From the NCBI GenBank assembly GCA_001769125.1, contig MEOG01000039.1, forward strand, positions 1-64,000: a stretch of 64,000 nt of DNA. Direction: 5' to 3'. The translations under genes and the position numbers were made by a program. The notes below the pieces were generated by a model that was not told where the DNA came from, did no database searches, and saw only the letters and a program-made list of their open reading frames with translations. Position 1 is the stretch's first letter, and each line of letters starts with the position of its first letter. Source of the stretch: Bacteroidetes bacterium GWF2_35_48 (GTDB taxonomy: Bacteria; Bacteroidota; Bacteroidia; Bacteroidales; GWF2-35-48). This document shows, in pieces, positions 41,641-50,852 of this stretch.

Positions 41641-42335
41641 ACCTGTAATCGAAAAAAAGGGAATTCTTTTATCTGCAACAAAATTATCTTCCAATACAGA
41701 TGATTTGGCAATAATCAAATTGAAAATTCTTTCCAGAAGATTGTTTTTCTTTTGTACTCCGGCAATGATATTATGTGTTGCGGCGTATAATGGAGTTTTT
41801 GAGCTGGGCATCCAAACAACAACATTACCACACACGGCAGTCAACATTGCATTCCAAGCCCATACAGCCACAGGAAAATTAAAAGAAGTTATAGCCCAAC
41901 AATTCCTAGCGGATGATACTGATCTGTACATCCTGTGGTCTTCCCTTTACGAATGCATTGTAAAACCATTCAGCAAATAGAACTAACCAACGTCAAAATC
42001 ACAAATATCAATCATTTCCTGAACTTCTCCAAGTCCTTCCTGATATATTTTGCACAATTCCAAAGAAACCAGATAGCCCAAATCTTCTTGCGTATCTCCT
42101 AGCGCAAGACCTATTTGCCTCACAATTTCACCTCTTTTTGGAGCCGTCATTCTTCTCCAGAAAACAAAAGCATCCTGCGATTTACTCATTACTTTTCCAT
42201 TATCATCCAGTTTTGCATTCTTTCCTTTCGCAATGATATTACCATCAATTGGAGATTCAGAAACTGTAAGATCACCTTGTGTGTCAAAGCAGATTGTTAA
42301 GGTTGTTGCTCCTGAGCCTACTTCTTTAAGTCTCC
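41641..42335 (-). pseudogene. Remnant of ALDH7-type aldehyde dehydrogenase gene
   Basis: Reading the minus strand from about 42335 gives successive pieces of an ALDH7-type (semialdehyde) dehydrogenase: SESPIDGNIIAKGKN, FWRRMTAPKRGEIVRQIG, YQEGLGEVQEMIDICDF, then in-frame stop TAG, GFTMHS, stop TAA, HRMY, a frameshift into DQYHPLGIVG, and a shift back into ITSFNFPVAVWAWNAML and PFFSITG. Similarity ends at 41641, so only about the first 240 of roughly 510 residues are represented; the catalytic cysteine half is gone. No ATG starts the frame. Two stops, two frameshifts and loss of the 3' half make this a decayed gene. It sits immediately upstream of hydC on the same strand. The open frame on the other strand (41549-41980) is its shadow. 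Confidence 0.85.
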
Positions 42336-42621
42336 TCCGAAAATTTTTCTTTTTACAGTTTAATTCTTTCTATGCTTTTTCTCTAAATCAAATTAGAAAA
42401 TGATTATAATACCGGATATTAAAATGAGTTTAAAAAGTACAAACATTCATGTGCGAACAAAATATCTATCATATATGAATTCAGGTTCAGTACCTGTCTG
42501 GACAAATGTCTGTCTTATACCTGACAGACTAAAAGAAAAAAGCCGGCGGTTTTAAAGCCGCAAGCAGATGACGTAAAATTAATTCTTCCATAAACAGGAT
42601 TATTAATTTATAAATAATTTC
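42336..42621. other. Gene-free stretch with a hairpin
   Basis: About 286 bases between the aldehyde dehydrogenase remnant and the next gene. It contains acctgtctggacaaatgtct and tacctgacagact motifs at about 42492-42530 and the hairpin ggcggttttaaagccgc at about 42543-42560 (relative of 37851-37873). No protein-like frame was seen. Confidence 0.5.
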
Positions 42622-43644
42622 CTACTTCACATTCATAAAATAAATTTCATTTATTGCTTTAATAGCTCTATCGCTGAAAAAATCGCCGGCAGGAAAGCAT
42701 TTGAAGCACCCACCGTTATCATTTCGACCTAAATCAATAAGAAGAAGTTCAGACTGATCATTACGGTTAAATATTTCGCTATAGGTATAAACAGCTCTGA
42801 ATCCATCGGGTGCAGATATTAAAAGAACAGCATTTTTAATGTTATTTACATTTTCAGGAAAATACCGCACAAGAAAATCTTTAACCTTTATTCCCTTAAA
42901 TTTATCTATTCCATGAATTCCTCTTCCTCTACCGTAAAAAACACAGGGATATATTTCAAAATCTGCTTTCGGATAATCTTTTATAACTGCAATTTCTTTA
43001 TCGTTGTCGAAAATTTTAAAGCTTTCTGAATACAATGGTTTTAAACCTTTTTTATCGGGTATATTTTTAGGATACGAACGAATTATAATTTTTGTTGGAG
43101 AGGAAATATTTCTTTCTGTTACAATATCTCCTGCAACAACCAATTTTGGTTCTGTTGGTAAAGTCCATAGTTCCTTTGTCTTGCTTGGTATTATACGCAT
43201 CACATCTGTTGCAACAAGTATCTCGTGGCGATGGTTCGGATAATAAATTTCGCCCCAGCTTACAACTGTTTTTTCTCCTTTTGCATTTTCAATTTCAAGA
43301 AAATAATTTATTACTGAATTAAATTCATTGGGTTTGTCTTTAATAGCATAAAGGTTCATTATGTCGTATAGTGAATACCCATCATACCTGTAGGCACCAA
43401 CAAACGTATCTTTGTTGTTTTTTAAAATGGCTTCCTTAACAATAACAGAATGTTTCTGAAGTTTAGAAAAATCGACTTTGCCCGGATTTTTTATTTCACC
43501 CAATATTTCTAAAGAAACTTTCCCAAGTGCTATGGTTTCTTCGTTGTCGAAAAAATCATTGGTTTTATCTGTCTTATCCTGCGCATTAAGCTGAAATCCG
43601 CTGCAAGCGATAAAAAATAAAAATAAATACAATTTTGCTTTCAT
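42622..43644 (-). CDS. Secreted protein with sulfite-oxidase-fold-like (molybdopterin-binding-type) domain, putative
   Basis: A 340-residue protein with a signal peptide (about 1-21, ending LNAQ). The sequence SLEILGEIKNPGKVDFSKL, then FVGAYRYDGYSLYDIMNL and EPKLVVAGDIVTERNISSPT (each quoted in part) follows the pattern of the sulfite-oxidase-type molybdopterin-binding fold, where a GxVxxP strand, a YxGxxLxDLL helix and an LVVPGD strand occur in this order. No cysteine lies at the place of the Mo ligand, so cofactor binding is doubtful. A second half (about 215-335) has VKDFLVRYFP, which may be a repeat of the same fold, and a CFKC motif. Function unknown; the fold reading is weak. Confidence 0.5.
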   Translation of the reverse strand: MKAKLYLFLFFIACSGFQLNAQDKTDKTNDFFDNEETIALGKVSLEILGEIKNPGKVDFSKLQKHSVIVKEAILKNNKDTFVGAYRYDGYSLYDIMNLYAIKDKPNEFNSVINYFLEIENAKGEKTVVSWGEIYYPNHRHEILVATDVMRIIPSKTKELWTLPTEPKLVVAGDIVTERNISSPTKIIIRSYPKNIPDKKGLKPLYSESFKIFDNDKEIAVIKDYPKADFEIYPCVFYGRGRGIHGIDKFKGIKVKDFLVRYFPENVNNIKNAVLLISAPDGFRAVYTYSEIFNRNDQSELLLIDLGRNDNGGCFKCFPAGDFFSDRAIKAINEIYFMNVK

Positions 43645-43664
43645 GATTTTTAGATATAAAAAAA

Positions 43665-43682
43665 GCGGGCAAAAAAGCCCGC
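43665..43682 (-). terminator. Rho-independent terminator for the T9SS protein
   Basis: Perfect stem gcgggc/gcccgc with a loop of six A/T, followed on the minus strand by a run of seven T. It lies between 43703 (stop of the upstream gene) and 43644 (start of the next), so it separates the two genes. Confidence 0.85.
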
Positions 43683-43702
43683 CAGATTAGAAAATATAAT
43701 AA

Positions 43703-44593
43703 TTAGTTAATTGTTATTTTTTGCGTTTCTATTGTTTCATCACCAATAAAGCGAAGAAAATAAATTCCCTTATTGAATGTTGAAATATCTAATTTTTTCA
43801 AAACACTTGAATTTAAATTTTCTTTGTGTACTAATTTGCCAGTAATGTCATATATTTCCATTAAAGCAGCGTTGAAACCAGAATTGTTAAGGTCAACAAA
43901 TAATACGTCTTTTGCAGGATTTGGATATACTTCAATGTTGTTACCCATCTGGTTTATTTCAATTCCGGATAATGCTGTTCCTGTAATAAGAATATCATCT
44001 AATTTAGATATACCTGTTGAAAGTAATGTTGCACCATTCAAGTCTAAATTTGAAGTAATGATCCAGCGCAGAGAAACGTTTGAACTTTGGTTGTTGTATT
44101 CTACAGGAAGATCAACATTGGTGATAGCTCCTGTTGTCCAGTCGTTCGCACAAACAATTGTTCCTCCGGTAAGATCTAACCATGTGGAAGTTCCTGGTAA
44201 TTTATACTGAACTTTAAAATCACGAGGACCGGGGTTGTTGCCGCCAGCCTGCATTTTAGAAGTAAGCTTCAGACTTCCGTATCCTGTAGTTTTAAATTTC
44301 ACCATGTAAAATGCAGAATCCGTTGCATTGTCCCATCCAATGGTTTTAGCACATTTGTCCGGGGAGCCCAATACGCCGTTTGTTGTGTAGTCTATTGCAA
44401 TTGCATGCCAGGTAGGAGTGTTATAGATTCCAAATTCAGCACTAATGTAACGGCTTGAATTAATGCTTAGACCTCCGTCAATTAACGAATCAGGAGAGGT
44501 TGAGGGAAAGTTCCACAAAGCAATCGTATCCTGTGCATTCGCAAGGTTTAAAGAAACCATAGCAACAAATAAAAAAGTAAAAAAATTTCTCAT
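43703..44593 (-). CDS. Secreted protein with T9SS type A sorting tail
   Basis: A 296-residue exported protein: signal peptide (1-20, ending ANAQ), a beta-rich domain (about 22-205) and a C-terminal Por secretion tail (about 215-296) with IEVYPNPAKDVLFVDL, IYDITGKLVHKENL and NKGIYFLRF. The beta domain (LWNFPSTSPDSLIDGG, DFKVQYKLPGTSTWLDLTGG) resembles domains found in Bacteroidota nuclease and surface proteins, but I do not name it. It has a good promoter upstream and a terminator downstream, so it is a single-gene unit. Confidence 0.85.
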   Translation of the reverse strand: MRNFFTFLFVAMVSLNLANAQDTIALWNFPSTSPDSLIDGGLSINSSRYISAEFGIYNTPTWHAIAIDYTTNGVLGSPDKCAKTIGWDNATDSAFYMVKFKTTGYGSLKLTSKMQAGGNNPGPRDFKVQYKLPGTSTWLDLTGGTIVCANDWTTGAITNVDLPVEYNNQSSNVSLRWIITSNLDLNGATLLSTGISKLDDILITGTALSGIEINQMGNNIEVYPNPAKDVLFVDLNNSGFNAALMEIYDITGKLVHKENLNSSVLKKLDISTFNKGIYFLRFIGDETIETQKITIN

Positions 44594-44647
44594 AATAATA
44601 AATTTTAATTAAACATTTATACACGACATGAAACTTATTTCATATCG

Positions 44648-44677
44648 CAAAAGTAATTTATAAAATGAATTTTCAAA
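44648..44677 (-). promoter_or_regulatory. Promoter TTTG-N18-TACTTTTG for the T9SS protein
   Basis: On the minus strand TTTG (44677-44674) and TACTTTTG (44655-44648) are 18 bases apart, close to the Bacteroidota optimum. The start codon follows 54 bases after the box. The downstream stretch TACTTTTGCGATATGA is identical to that at 53032-53043. Confidence 0.55.
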
Positions 44678-44767
44678 AATTATATTTCAAATGGGTTGGA
44701 TTAATCACGTTTTTTGGAATAAAAGTGTAATAATTCTTAATTTTTAATTCATTTACTCCATCTCTGC

Positions 44768-44820
44768 AAACCTGTGAGGAGCTTTCGCACAAGCTAGTGC
44801 GCAAAACCTCACAGGATTGC
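44768..44820. repeat. Dispersed ~50-bp hairpin repeat, copy 2
   Basis: Same outer arms (cctgtgagg/cctcacagg) and inner stem (cgcac/gtgcg) as copy 1 at 12998-13050, with loop aagcta in place of aagcat. It lies between the TonB receptor and the T9SS protein gene. Confidence 0.7.
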
Positions 44821-44889
44821 AATTTTTAATACCTAATTACTAAATCATTTTAAGGTAACATAAATTCATAAAAACGATAATCAAACAAT

Positions 44890-47268
44890 TTAAAACAAAT
44901 AGCGCAAAGAACCCGAAATAAACCTCCCCGGGCTTTGCTGTACATCGCTTGTAATAAATTTTTTATCAAAAATATTTTCGATCATTGCAGATACAAAAAG
45001 GTTTTTAATAACTTTTTTATCTGCACGAATGTTTACAGTTACATACCCAGGATATTTATCTGTTTTCAAATACTCTTCTTCAATTGCATTTAATTCATTA
45101 ATCCATGTTGAACTCAGGTATTTCAAAGATAAAGAAAGATTAAGCCATTTGTTTTTCCATGAAATTCCTGCACTGATTTTATGACTGGGAATATCGGTCA
45201 GATATTTCCCAGTGAGGCTGGAATCCACAAGACTGTTACGTATAACATGTTCTTTGATTTGCGCATGTGTGTATGTATAATTCAGGAATGGAGTAAGGCT
45301 GTCTTTCATTGAATATTTAAGTTCAGCCTCTGCTCCGTAAATTTCTACTTTACCAATATTTTGTTTTTGAAAAACGGGAGCAATCATATAGCCCATGTTC
45401 ACTGAATCTCCGTTGCTGACATAATACATGAAGTCTTTTCCTATGCTATAGAATATTGAAACATCTGCCATTATTTTTTTCAAAATATTAAAATCGCTAC
45501 CACATTCAAAAGTTGTAATCAACTCTGGTTTTAAATCAGGGTTCGCAATTTTAAGACCTCCTTTCTTTTTCCCGGTGCGGCTCATATCATCGAGTATGGG
45601 CGCTCTGAAGCCTCTTGCAACAGACGCATAAATACGACACGAATCTGAAAATAAATATTGTGCAGAAAAGCGGGGACATAATGCATTCCAGTTTTTTTCT
45701 TCCAGCGAATTGCTTTCAAAATTTTTATAAAACTCCAAAGAATAAGACGGATACTGAATATTAAAAAAACCATCAAAATATCTTGCAACGTCGTAACGCA
45801 AACCCGCATTGATTCTCATTTTTTCATTAAAGAATGTCATTTCATCCTGAATGAAAAATGCAGATGTTTCCATTTTTGCCGCATTTGAAATAATATCTGT
45901 TGATGTATAATATGTGTCCTTCCCATCTACACTTCCCTGCTTGTAATTTAAGCCAGTTGTTATTTCATGATTTAAAAACCGCTGTAAAATACACTCTGCA
46001 TCTCCGCCGGCATCCTGTCTTTTGGAATCTGCTCCATAAAGCATGTATTCTCCATCTTTCATATATTCGTATATCCTGAAATAATTTTCTCTTGTCTGAA
46101 AAATTCGCGCGCTCCATTTTAATAATCCCGTCCTTCCGTGATATGCCGCAGATCCCATATAGGTTCCATGTTTTGAATAAGCACCATAATTATCAAATAC
46201 CTTTATTCCGTTTCCGCGTAAATCATCAAAATACGAAAATCTGACATCTACGCTATGGCGCTTGTTAAAAGAATATCCGGCCCGGATTCCCGTATTGAAT
46301 TCTTTTAAAAATACAGGAACAACAATACTGTCAGCTTCTGTTCTGTATTGATCGGGCAGGGTAATATATCCATCGCTCATGCGACCAAAGCCATTCCACC
46401 TCCAATAAAATTCCCTGTCAGAAAGACTGTCTTTTTTGCAACCTGCTACGCCGATATTGGTGCTTAAAGTATTATAAGAGCCATAATCCAGAGACACATC
46501 AGCCTCCAGCTTTTTTTCAGGACGCTTTGATTTCAGCTCAATCACGCCTCCCATAGCGCCACTTCCGAATTTTGCAGGTCCCGGTCCTTTCGTTACTTTG
46601 ATATTTTCAATCGTATTTTTATTTAATAAATTCCAGTTTACACTGCCTTCGTCTGATTTGTTTAAAGGTATTCCATCCAGCAGAACAAGCGTTCGCGACT
46701 GATCGTTAGAAGGAAGTCCTCTCAAGGTAACAACTGCTTTGCTTGAAAAAATCCCCATGGTATTACTCATGCTGACGCCGGGAGAATAATCAATCATATC
46801 AGGAATTCCCTGCACAGGTGCAAGCTGTATTTTATCAGCCGTAATCATGCTGATACGTGAAGTCTGTTCCATCAAGGATTTTTCTTTTTCAGCAATAATT
46901 ACTATTTCTTTTCCTGAAAAAGAAGAGTCTTTCAAGTGAATTTCGACCACAAGGTTTTGATCGGCAACAATTTCAATTTTTTTTCTGAATGTTTTATAAC
47001 CTAGAAAACTTGCTTGCAGCGAATACTTTCCAGGAGAAATATTTTTCATAGAAAAAGTTCCGTTGCGATCTGCAGTGGTACCCGATTTTGATGGAATAAG
47101 AATAATATTTGCATTGGGAAGCAGTGCTCCGGTTGCCGCATCAATAATAGTTCCTGACATACTTCCTGTTTTAACATTCTGAGCACAAAGTAGTATGGGC
47201 GAAAAAAGCATTATGAAAAGAAACCGATACATGAAAATCATAAATTGAAATGGAAGCAGGTTTTTCAT
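44890..47268 (-). CDS. TonB-dependent outer-membrane receptor (pair 2)
   Basis: A 792-residue receptor, or about 780 if it starts at the methionine of MYRFLFIMLFSPILL (47232). Order: signal peptide, carboxypeptidase-regulatory-like beta domain (GTIIDAATGALLPNANIIL to about residue 110), plug domain (about 120-245, with DYSPGVSMSNTMG, VTLRGLPSND and GPAKFGSGAMGGVIEL), and a 22-strand-type barrel to the aromatic C-terminus SGSLRYLF. It moves a bulky ligand across the outer membrane using TonB energy. The start codon lies directly after the stop of the lipoprotein gene, so the two are coupled. Ligand unknown. Confidence 0.92.
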   Translation of the reverse strand: MKNLLPFQFMIFMYRFLFIMLFSPILLCAQNVKTGSMSGTIIDAATGALLPNANIILIPSKSGTTADRNGTFSMKNISPGKYSLQASFLGYKTFRKKIEIVADQNLVVEIHLKDSSFSGKEIVIIAEKEKSLMEQTSRISMITADKIQLAPVQGIPDMIDYSPGVSMSNTMGIFSSKAVVTLRGLPSNDQSRTLVLLDGIPLNKSDEGSVNWNLLNKNTIENIKVTKGPGPAKFGSGAMGGVIELKSKRPEKKLEADVSLDYGSYNTLSTNIGVAGCKKDSLSDREFYWRWNGFGRMSDGYITLPDQYRTEADSIVVPVFLKEFNTGIRAGYSFNKRHSVDVRFSYFDDLRGNGIKVFDNYGAYSKHGTYMGSAAYHGRTGLLKWSARIFQTRENYFRIYEYMKDGEYMLYGADSKRQDAGGDAECILQRFLNHEITTGLNYKQGSVDGKDTYYTSTDIISNAAKMETSAFFIQDEMTFFNEKMRINAGLRYDVARYFDGFFNIQYPSYSLEFYKNFESNSLEEKNWNALCPRFSAQYLFSDSCRIYASVARGFRAPILDDMSRTGKKKGGLKIANPDLKPELITTFECGSDFNILKKIMADVSIFYSIGKDFMYYVSNGDSVNMGYMIAPVFQKQNIGKVEIYGAEAELKYSMKDSLTPFLNYTYTHAQIKEHVIRNSLVDSSLTGKYLTDIPSHKISAGISWKNKWLNLSLSLKYLSSTWINELNAIEEEYLKTDKYPGYVTVNIRADKKVIKNLFVSAMIENIFDKKFITSDVQQSPGRFISGSLRYLF

Positions 47269-48186
47269 TTATTGTTGAATTTTTACCGCTATTTCCATTA
47301 TTCCTGTATCAAAAGTTTCTGCATTTACCACATGGATTAAACCCTTTTTACCCGAAGCTGTTATAAAAGGAATAATTTTCCCGCTGGTAGCCCATCTGAA
47401 TTTCTTTTTTCCCCAGACATCATGATAAGCAACAATGAGCAGACTATCATTCTGAGCCGCATTAAAATCAGATGTGCTTACAGGAGTATCATCAACGCTG
47501 ATGTCCCACAATGTATATCTACGTGTGCTCCAGCTTGCAATATAGGGATAAAACGTTTGCGCTTCAGTACTGGAGTTATCCATTTCTCCCGGAGATGAAA
47601 GTACGGGAGACGGTGTTCCATCACTTAAAATGTAGTAACATAAAATATCTATTTCGCTAAAAAACTGATTAGCTGAATCAGTAGGATACACAATGCCTGT
47701 ATATGGATTTAGAAAATGTGGATACGTGGTATTGTTTTGATATCCCAATTTTATTGAGGGATAATAATTGATGCCACCAAATTGAGAATTTAGATCTTTA
47801 TACACAACCCTTCTGATTTCAGAACTCATTCGGTTTCTGTCCATCACGGTAAAAACCCAGGTTGCTTTGCTTTCAACATTTTGATAAAAAACTTTATTTA
47901 AGTCAAGGCTTTCAGCATACATACCGGTATCAAACATTGTAACAACTGTACCGTTTTCAAGAATTTTTTTTATAGAAAGATTGGTTATTTTTTCACTGGT
48001 ACCCCGCGCCTGAATGCCGAAAGAGAGGCGATAGCCTACCATCACGGTATCATTGTCTTTTGTGTAAGTTTCTCCACTTTTAAAATTTATGGCAGGAGGT
48101 AATTTTTCGTCTTCTTTTTTCTTGCAGGATACTAAAATAATTATTGAAAAAAAAAGAACGGGCAAAATGGTCGAAAATCGTTTCAT
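47269..48186 (-). CDS. Surface lipoprotein partner of TonB receptor (pair 2)
   Basis: A 305-residue lipoprotein (signal ending IILVSCKKKED; ATG at 48184-48186). The mature protein is beta-rich and not clearly assignable. It is a paralogue of the lipoprotein at 50853-51752: both have an acidic PPAI/PPEI start, the shared TW(V/I)FTVMDRNR motif, a late LLIVA/LLFAV segment and a (K/V)G-LI-V end with VKIQ(Q/E) at the C-terminus. It probably sits on the cell surface and helps the adjacent receptor bind its ligand. The gene is directly followed by its receptor gene. Confidence 0.82.
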   Translation of the reverse strand: MKRFSTILPVLFFSIIILVSCKKKEDEKLPPAINFKSGETYTKDNDTVMVGYRLSFGIQARGTSEKITNLSIKKILENGTVVTMFDTGMYAESLDLNKVFYQNVESKATWVFTVMDRNRMSSEIRRVVYKDLNSQFGGINYYPSIKLGYQNNTTYPHFLNPYTGIVYPTDSANQFFSEIDILCYYILSDGTPSPVLSSPGEMDNSSTEAQTFYPYIASWSTRRYTLWDISVDDTPVSTSDFNAAQNDSLLIVAYHDVWGKKKFRWATSGKIIPFITASGKKGLIHVVNAETFDTGIMEIAVKIQQ

Positions 48187-48293
48187 ATTTATATTTATTA
48201 ATGTTTTGATACTTTTTATTGTTCGAGCATTCATAATTAAAGTGGGTTTATATTATTATATGAGTAAATTAATATGGTATATGGTATAGTAAA

Positions 48294-48452
48294 AATATTT
48301 CGGTGTGCTGCACCTTAAAGTTTTATGACCATTTATATTTTACAAATATTAAGCGGCTCTGTCGCTTAATCAAAAGAGCAGCAGAGCTGCGGTAACCTTA
48401 TTAGTAAAATTATATTGTGTTGTTTTATAAAGGTGCAGAGCACCGAAATATT
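48294..48452. repeat. 159-bp inverted-repeat element between the two receptor pairs
   Basis: The ends 48294-48316 and 48430-48452 are 23-base inverted repeats with two mismatches (core atttcggtg..ctgcacctt). The middle has ctctgtcgcttaatcaaaag and a second small inverted pair (gagcagcagagctgc). It fills half of the gap downstream of the first receptor gene. No coding content. It looks like a small mobile or amplified hairpin. Confidence 0.7.
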
Positions 48453-48495
48453 AATTTTTTGATAATTTTTACCCATAGGATTTCATATAGAACCA

Positions 48496-50784
48496 TTAAA
48501 GTTTATAAGAAAAGCTCAGCATAAAAAATCTTCCCGGAGAAAGGTTTCCTTTATTGTCAAAATGCTTTTCGTTAAATATATTTTGTATTGTTAAAGCTGC
48601 CTGATATTTTTCTTTCAGTGTTTTCACAAATTTAATATCTGTGGAATAATAGGCAGGGATTAATTGTATATTATTATCGTCATACCATTGTTTCCCAGTG
48701 TAGAAAAACGTAAACCCTAAATCCACAATTTTATTTTTCCAGAAAACACCTGTATTAAAAAGATGTTCGGGAGTCTGGGAGATAAACTTCCCTGTAATAT
48801 CTACAGCTCCGGGAGAAATTGCTGTGTCGAATTCTGCAATCAGGGAACGGCAATAAGAATATCCTGCAATAAAATAAAGATTTTTGTTGTAATTATATTT
48901 TACAGAGGTTTCTGTTCCGATAATTTCAGCCCGAGCCACATTTTGTCGTTTCAGCAAGGGTTTTAGGTTATCTCCGCCCGTATATACACTGTCGCCTGTT
49001 CCTACAAAATACTGAAAACCCCTTCCGATAGAATAAAAAACAGTTGCTTCTGCTGTAAACTTTCTTGATAAAGAATAATTTACACCTAATTCAAAATTGT
49101 CGAGCAATTCAGGCTTTAACTGCGGATTTGCAACTTTAAAACCGCGGGTAATATTTCCATTTTTACACATGTCGTCAAGCATGGGCGCTCTGAAACCACG
49201 AGCAGCAGAAGCATACACGTTCCATGCAGAATCAATAAAATATTTCAAAGCAAGTTTTGGAGTGAATGCATTCCACGATTCATTGGTAAAGGGAGTTGGA
49301 TAATTTTCCATGAAAGCAGATAAGGTAGAAGGATCTTCAACGATAAAAGCGCCGTTGTGAAAACTTACATAGTCGAAGCGAAGACCAGCATTAATTCTTA
49401 GTTTTTTTTTAAATAAAACTTGTTCATAGTTGGCAAAAAGCGCATAAAAATCCATGATTCCTTTATTCGTTAAAATATCGCTGGAAGTGTAATAAATATC
49501 AGAAGCATTTGCTGCGCCTCTTCTCACATCTGTTCCAAATGACAAATTTATAGTTTCATTCAGGGGTTTTACAATGTTGCACCAGAGCCCCTGATCAAAG
49601 CGGTCGGCATCTGTGTTGTAGAGGGTATATTTATTATTTTTTTTCTTTGCAACAGTTTCTGCCTGACGTTGATAATTTTCATACTGAAAAAAAGTATTCA
49701 CAAAAACTTTATATTTTTCAGCTTCATAATTTAGGGAAATTCTTGCTGAATGGGTTGTATATTTATTAAATCCACCGTCAGGTTCTGCAACCTTTGTCCC
49801 ATCGCCGCGCTTGTCATCATAATAAGTGTATTCTGCTTCAATGTATGATTTTTCACTGATCTGATAACCGGCTCGCAGTGCGCTGTTCATTTCCCATAAA
49901 TAGGTTTTATCGTCAAAAATACTTCGGGTGCTATCTGGAGTAATTATATATCCATCGCCCTGTTTGTAGTAATTGTAGGCGCTCCAATAAAAATTATTTT
50001 TCATTTTTCCGGAAAGATTCGCATTTGCACCCATAGTGTTAAAAGACCCATAAAAAGCTTTGATGTCGCCTTCGAGTTCTTTAACCGGTCTTCTTGTTAT
50101 AATGTTTACAGCGCCTCCCATAGCGTTACCGCCATACAAGGCAGAAACAGGTCCTTTTACAATTTCAACTTTTTCAACATTTTCAGGAATGATGCGATTC
50201 CAGTTTACGCCGCCACCATCTGCTTTCACTATCGGTATATTATCAAGCATAATAAGAGAGCGCAACGAACCGGTAAGTCCGCGCATGGTAATGCTTGAGT
50301 TTTTAGAAAAAATTCCCTGATTTCTGTCAATACTGATTCCAGGAATAAGCATAAAAAGATCATCTGCATTGAGTACCGGAAATGCCTCAATTTGCTCTTT
50401 TTTAATTATAGCAATACGCGCCGGTATAATTTCCGGATCCTGATCGTTGCGATTAGCCGTTACAAATACAGTAGGGGTTTCAGTAACCTTTAACACAAGA
50501 TAGCAGAGTATGGGTTCAGAATTCTCTTTAATAGTAATATTGAGTACTGTATCACGAAACCCAACATGTGAAAAATGCAGCTTTAATTTATCAGTCTGAG
50601 GAATCTGCAATTGAAAACTTCCATCCTGATTTGTTGCAGTACCAGTCTCAGAATTCATGTTTTTTATTGAAACTCCATGCAGCGGTTTTTTTGTAGCTTG
50701 CTCAAATACAAAGCCAGTAATTTTCTGCTGTGCAAAAACCTGAAATATTATTATTTGAAATACTATTAAAAAAAATATTCGCAT
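48496..50784 (-). CDS. TonB-dependent outer-membrane receptor (pair 1)
   Basis: A 762-residue receptor starting at MRIFFLIVFQIIIFQV (ATG at 50782-50784). It shows a signal peptide ending VFAQ, a carboxypeptidase-regulatory-like domain (GFVFEQATKKPLHGVSI to about residue 115), a plug domain (about 125-245, with VLNADDLFMLIPGIS, ITMRGLTGSLRSL and GPVSALYGGNAMGGAVNIIT) and a barrel ending GRFFMLSFSYKL. It is a paralogue of the receptor at 44890-47268 (shared FRAPxLDDM, ANPxLKPEL and SAARGFRAP motifs). Energy comes from TonB. Ligand unknown. Confidence 0.92.
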   Translation of the reverse strand: MRIFFLIVFQIIIFQVFAQQKITGFVFEQATKKPLHGVSIKNMNSETGTATNQDGSFQLQIPQTDKLKLHFSHVGFRDTVLNITIKENSEPILCYLVLKVTETPTVFVTANRNDQDPEIIPARIAIIKKEQIEAFPVLNADDLFMLIPGISIDRNQGIFSKNSSITMRGLTGSLRSLIMLDNIPIVKADGGGVNWNRIIPENVEKVEIVKGPVSALYGGNAMGGAVNIITRRPVKELEGDIKAFYGSFNTMGANANLSGKMKNNFYWSAYNYYKQGDGYIITPDSTRSIFDDKTYLWEMNSALRAGYQISEKSYIEAEYTYYDDKRGDGTKVAEPDGGFNKYTTHSARISLNYEAEKYKVFVNTFFQYENYQRQAETVAKKKNNKYTLYNTDADRFDQGLWCNIVKPLNETINLSFGTDVRRGAANASDIYYTSSDILTNKGIMDFYALFANYEQVLFKKKLRINAGLRFDYVSFHNGAFIVEDPSTLSAFMENYPTPFTNESWNAFTPKLALKYFIDSAWNVYASAARGFRAPMLDDMCKNGNITRGFKVANPQLKPELLDNFELGVNYSLSRKFTAEATVFYSIGRGFQYFVGTGDSVYTGGDNLKPLLKRQNVARAEIIGTETSVKYNYNKNLYFIAGYSYCRSLIAEFDTAISPGAVDITGKFISQTPEHLFNTGVFWKNKIVDLGFTFFYTGKQWYDDNNIQLIPAYYSTDIKFVKTLKEKYQAALTIQNIFNEKHFDNKGNLSPGRFFMLSFSYKL

Positions 50785-50852
50785 TTTTTTATAATAATAG
50801 AAACAGGGTATGGTACACATCGCTCCATGAAGCGATGCAACAATACCCTGTT

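Noticed and set aside
41549-41980. 143-codon open frame on the plus strand
   Set aside because: It is the shadow of the aldehyde dehydrogenase remnant on the other strand, which has clear family similarity over several segments.
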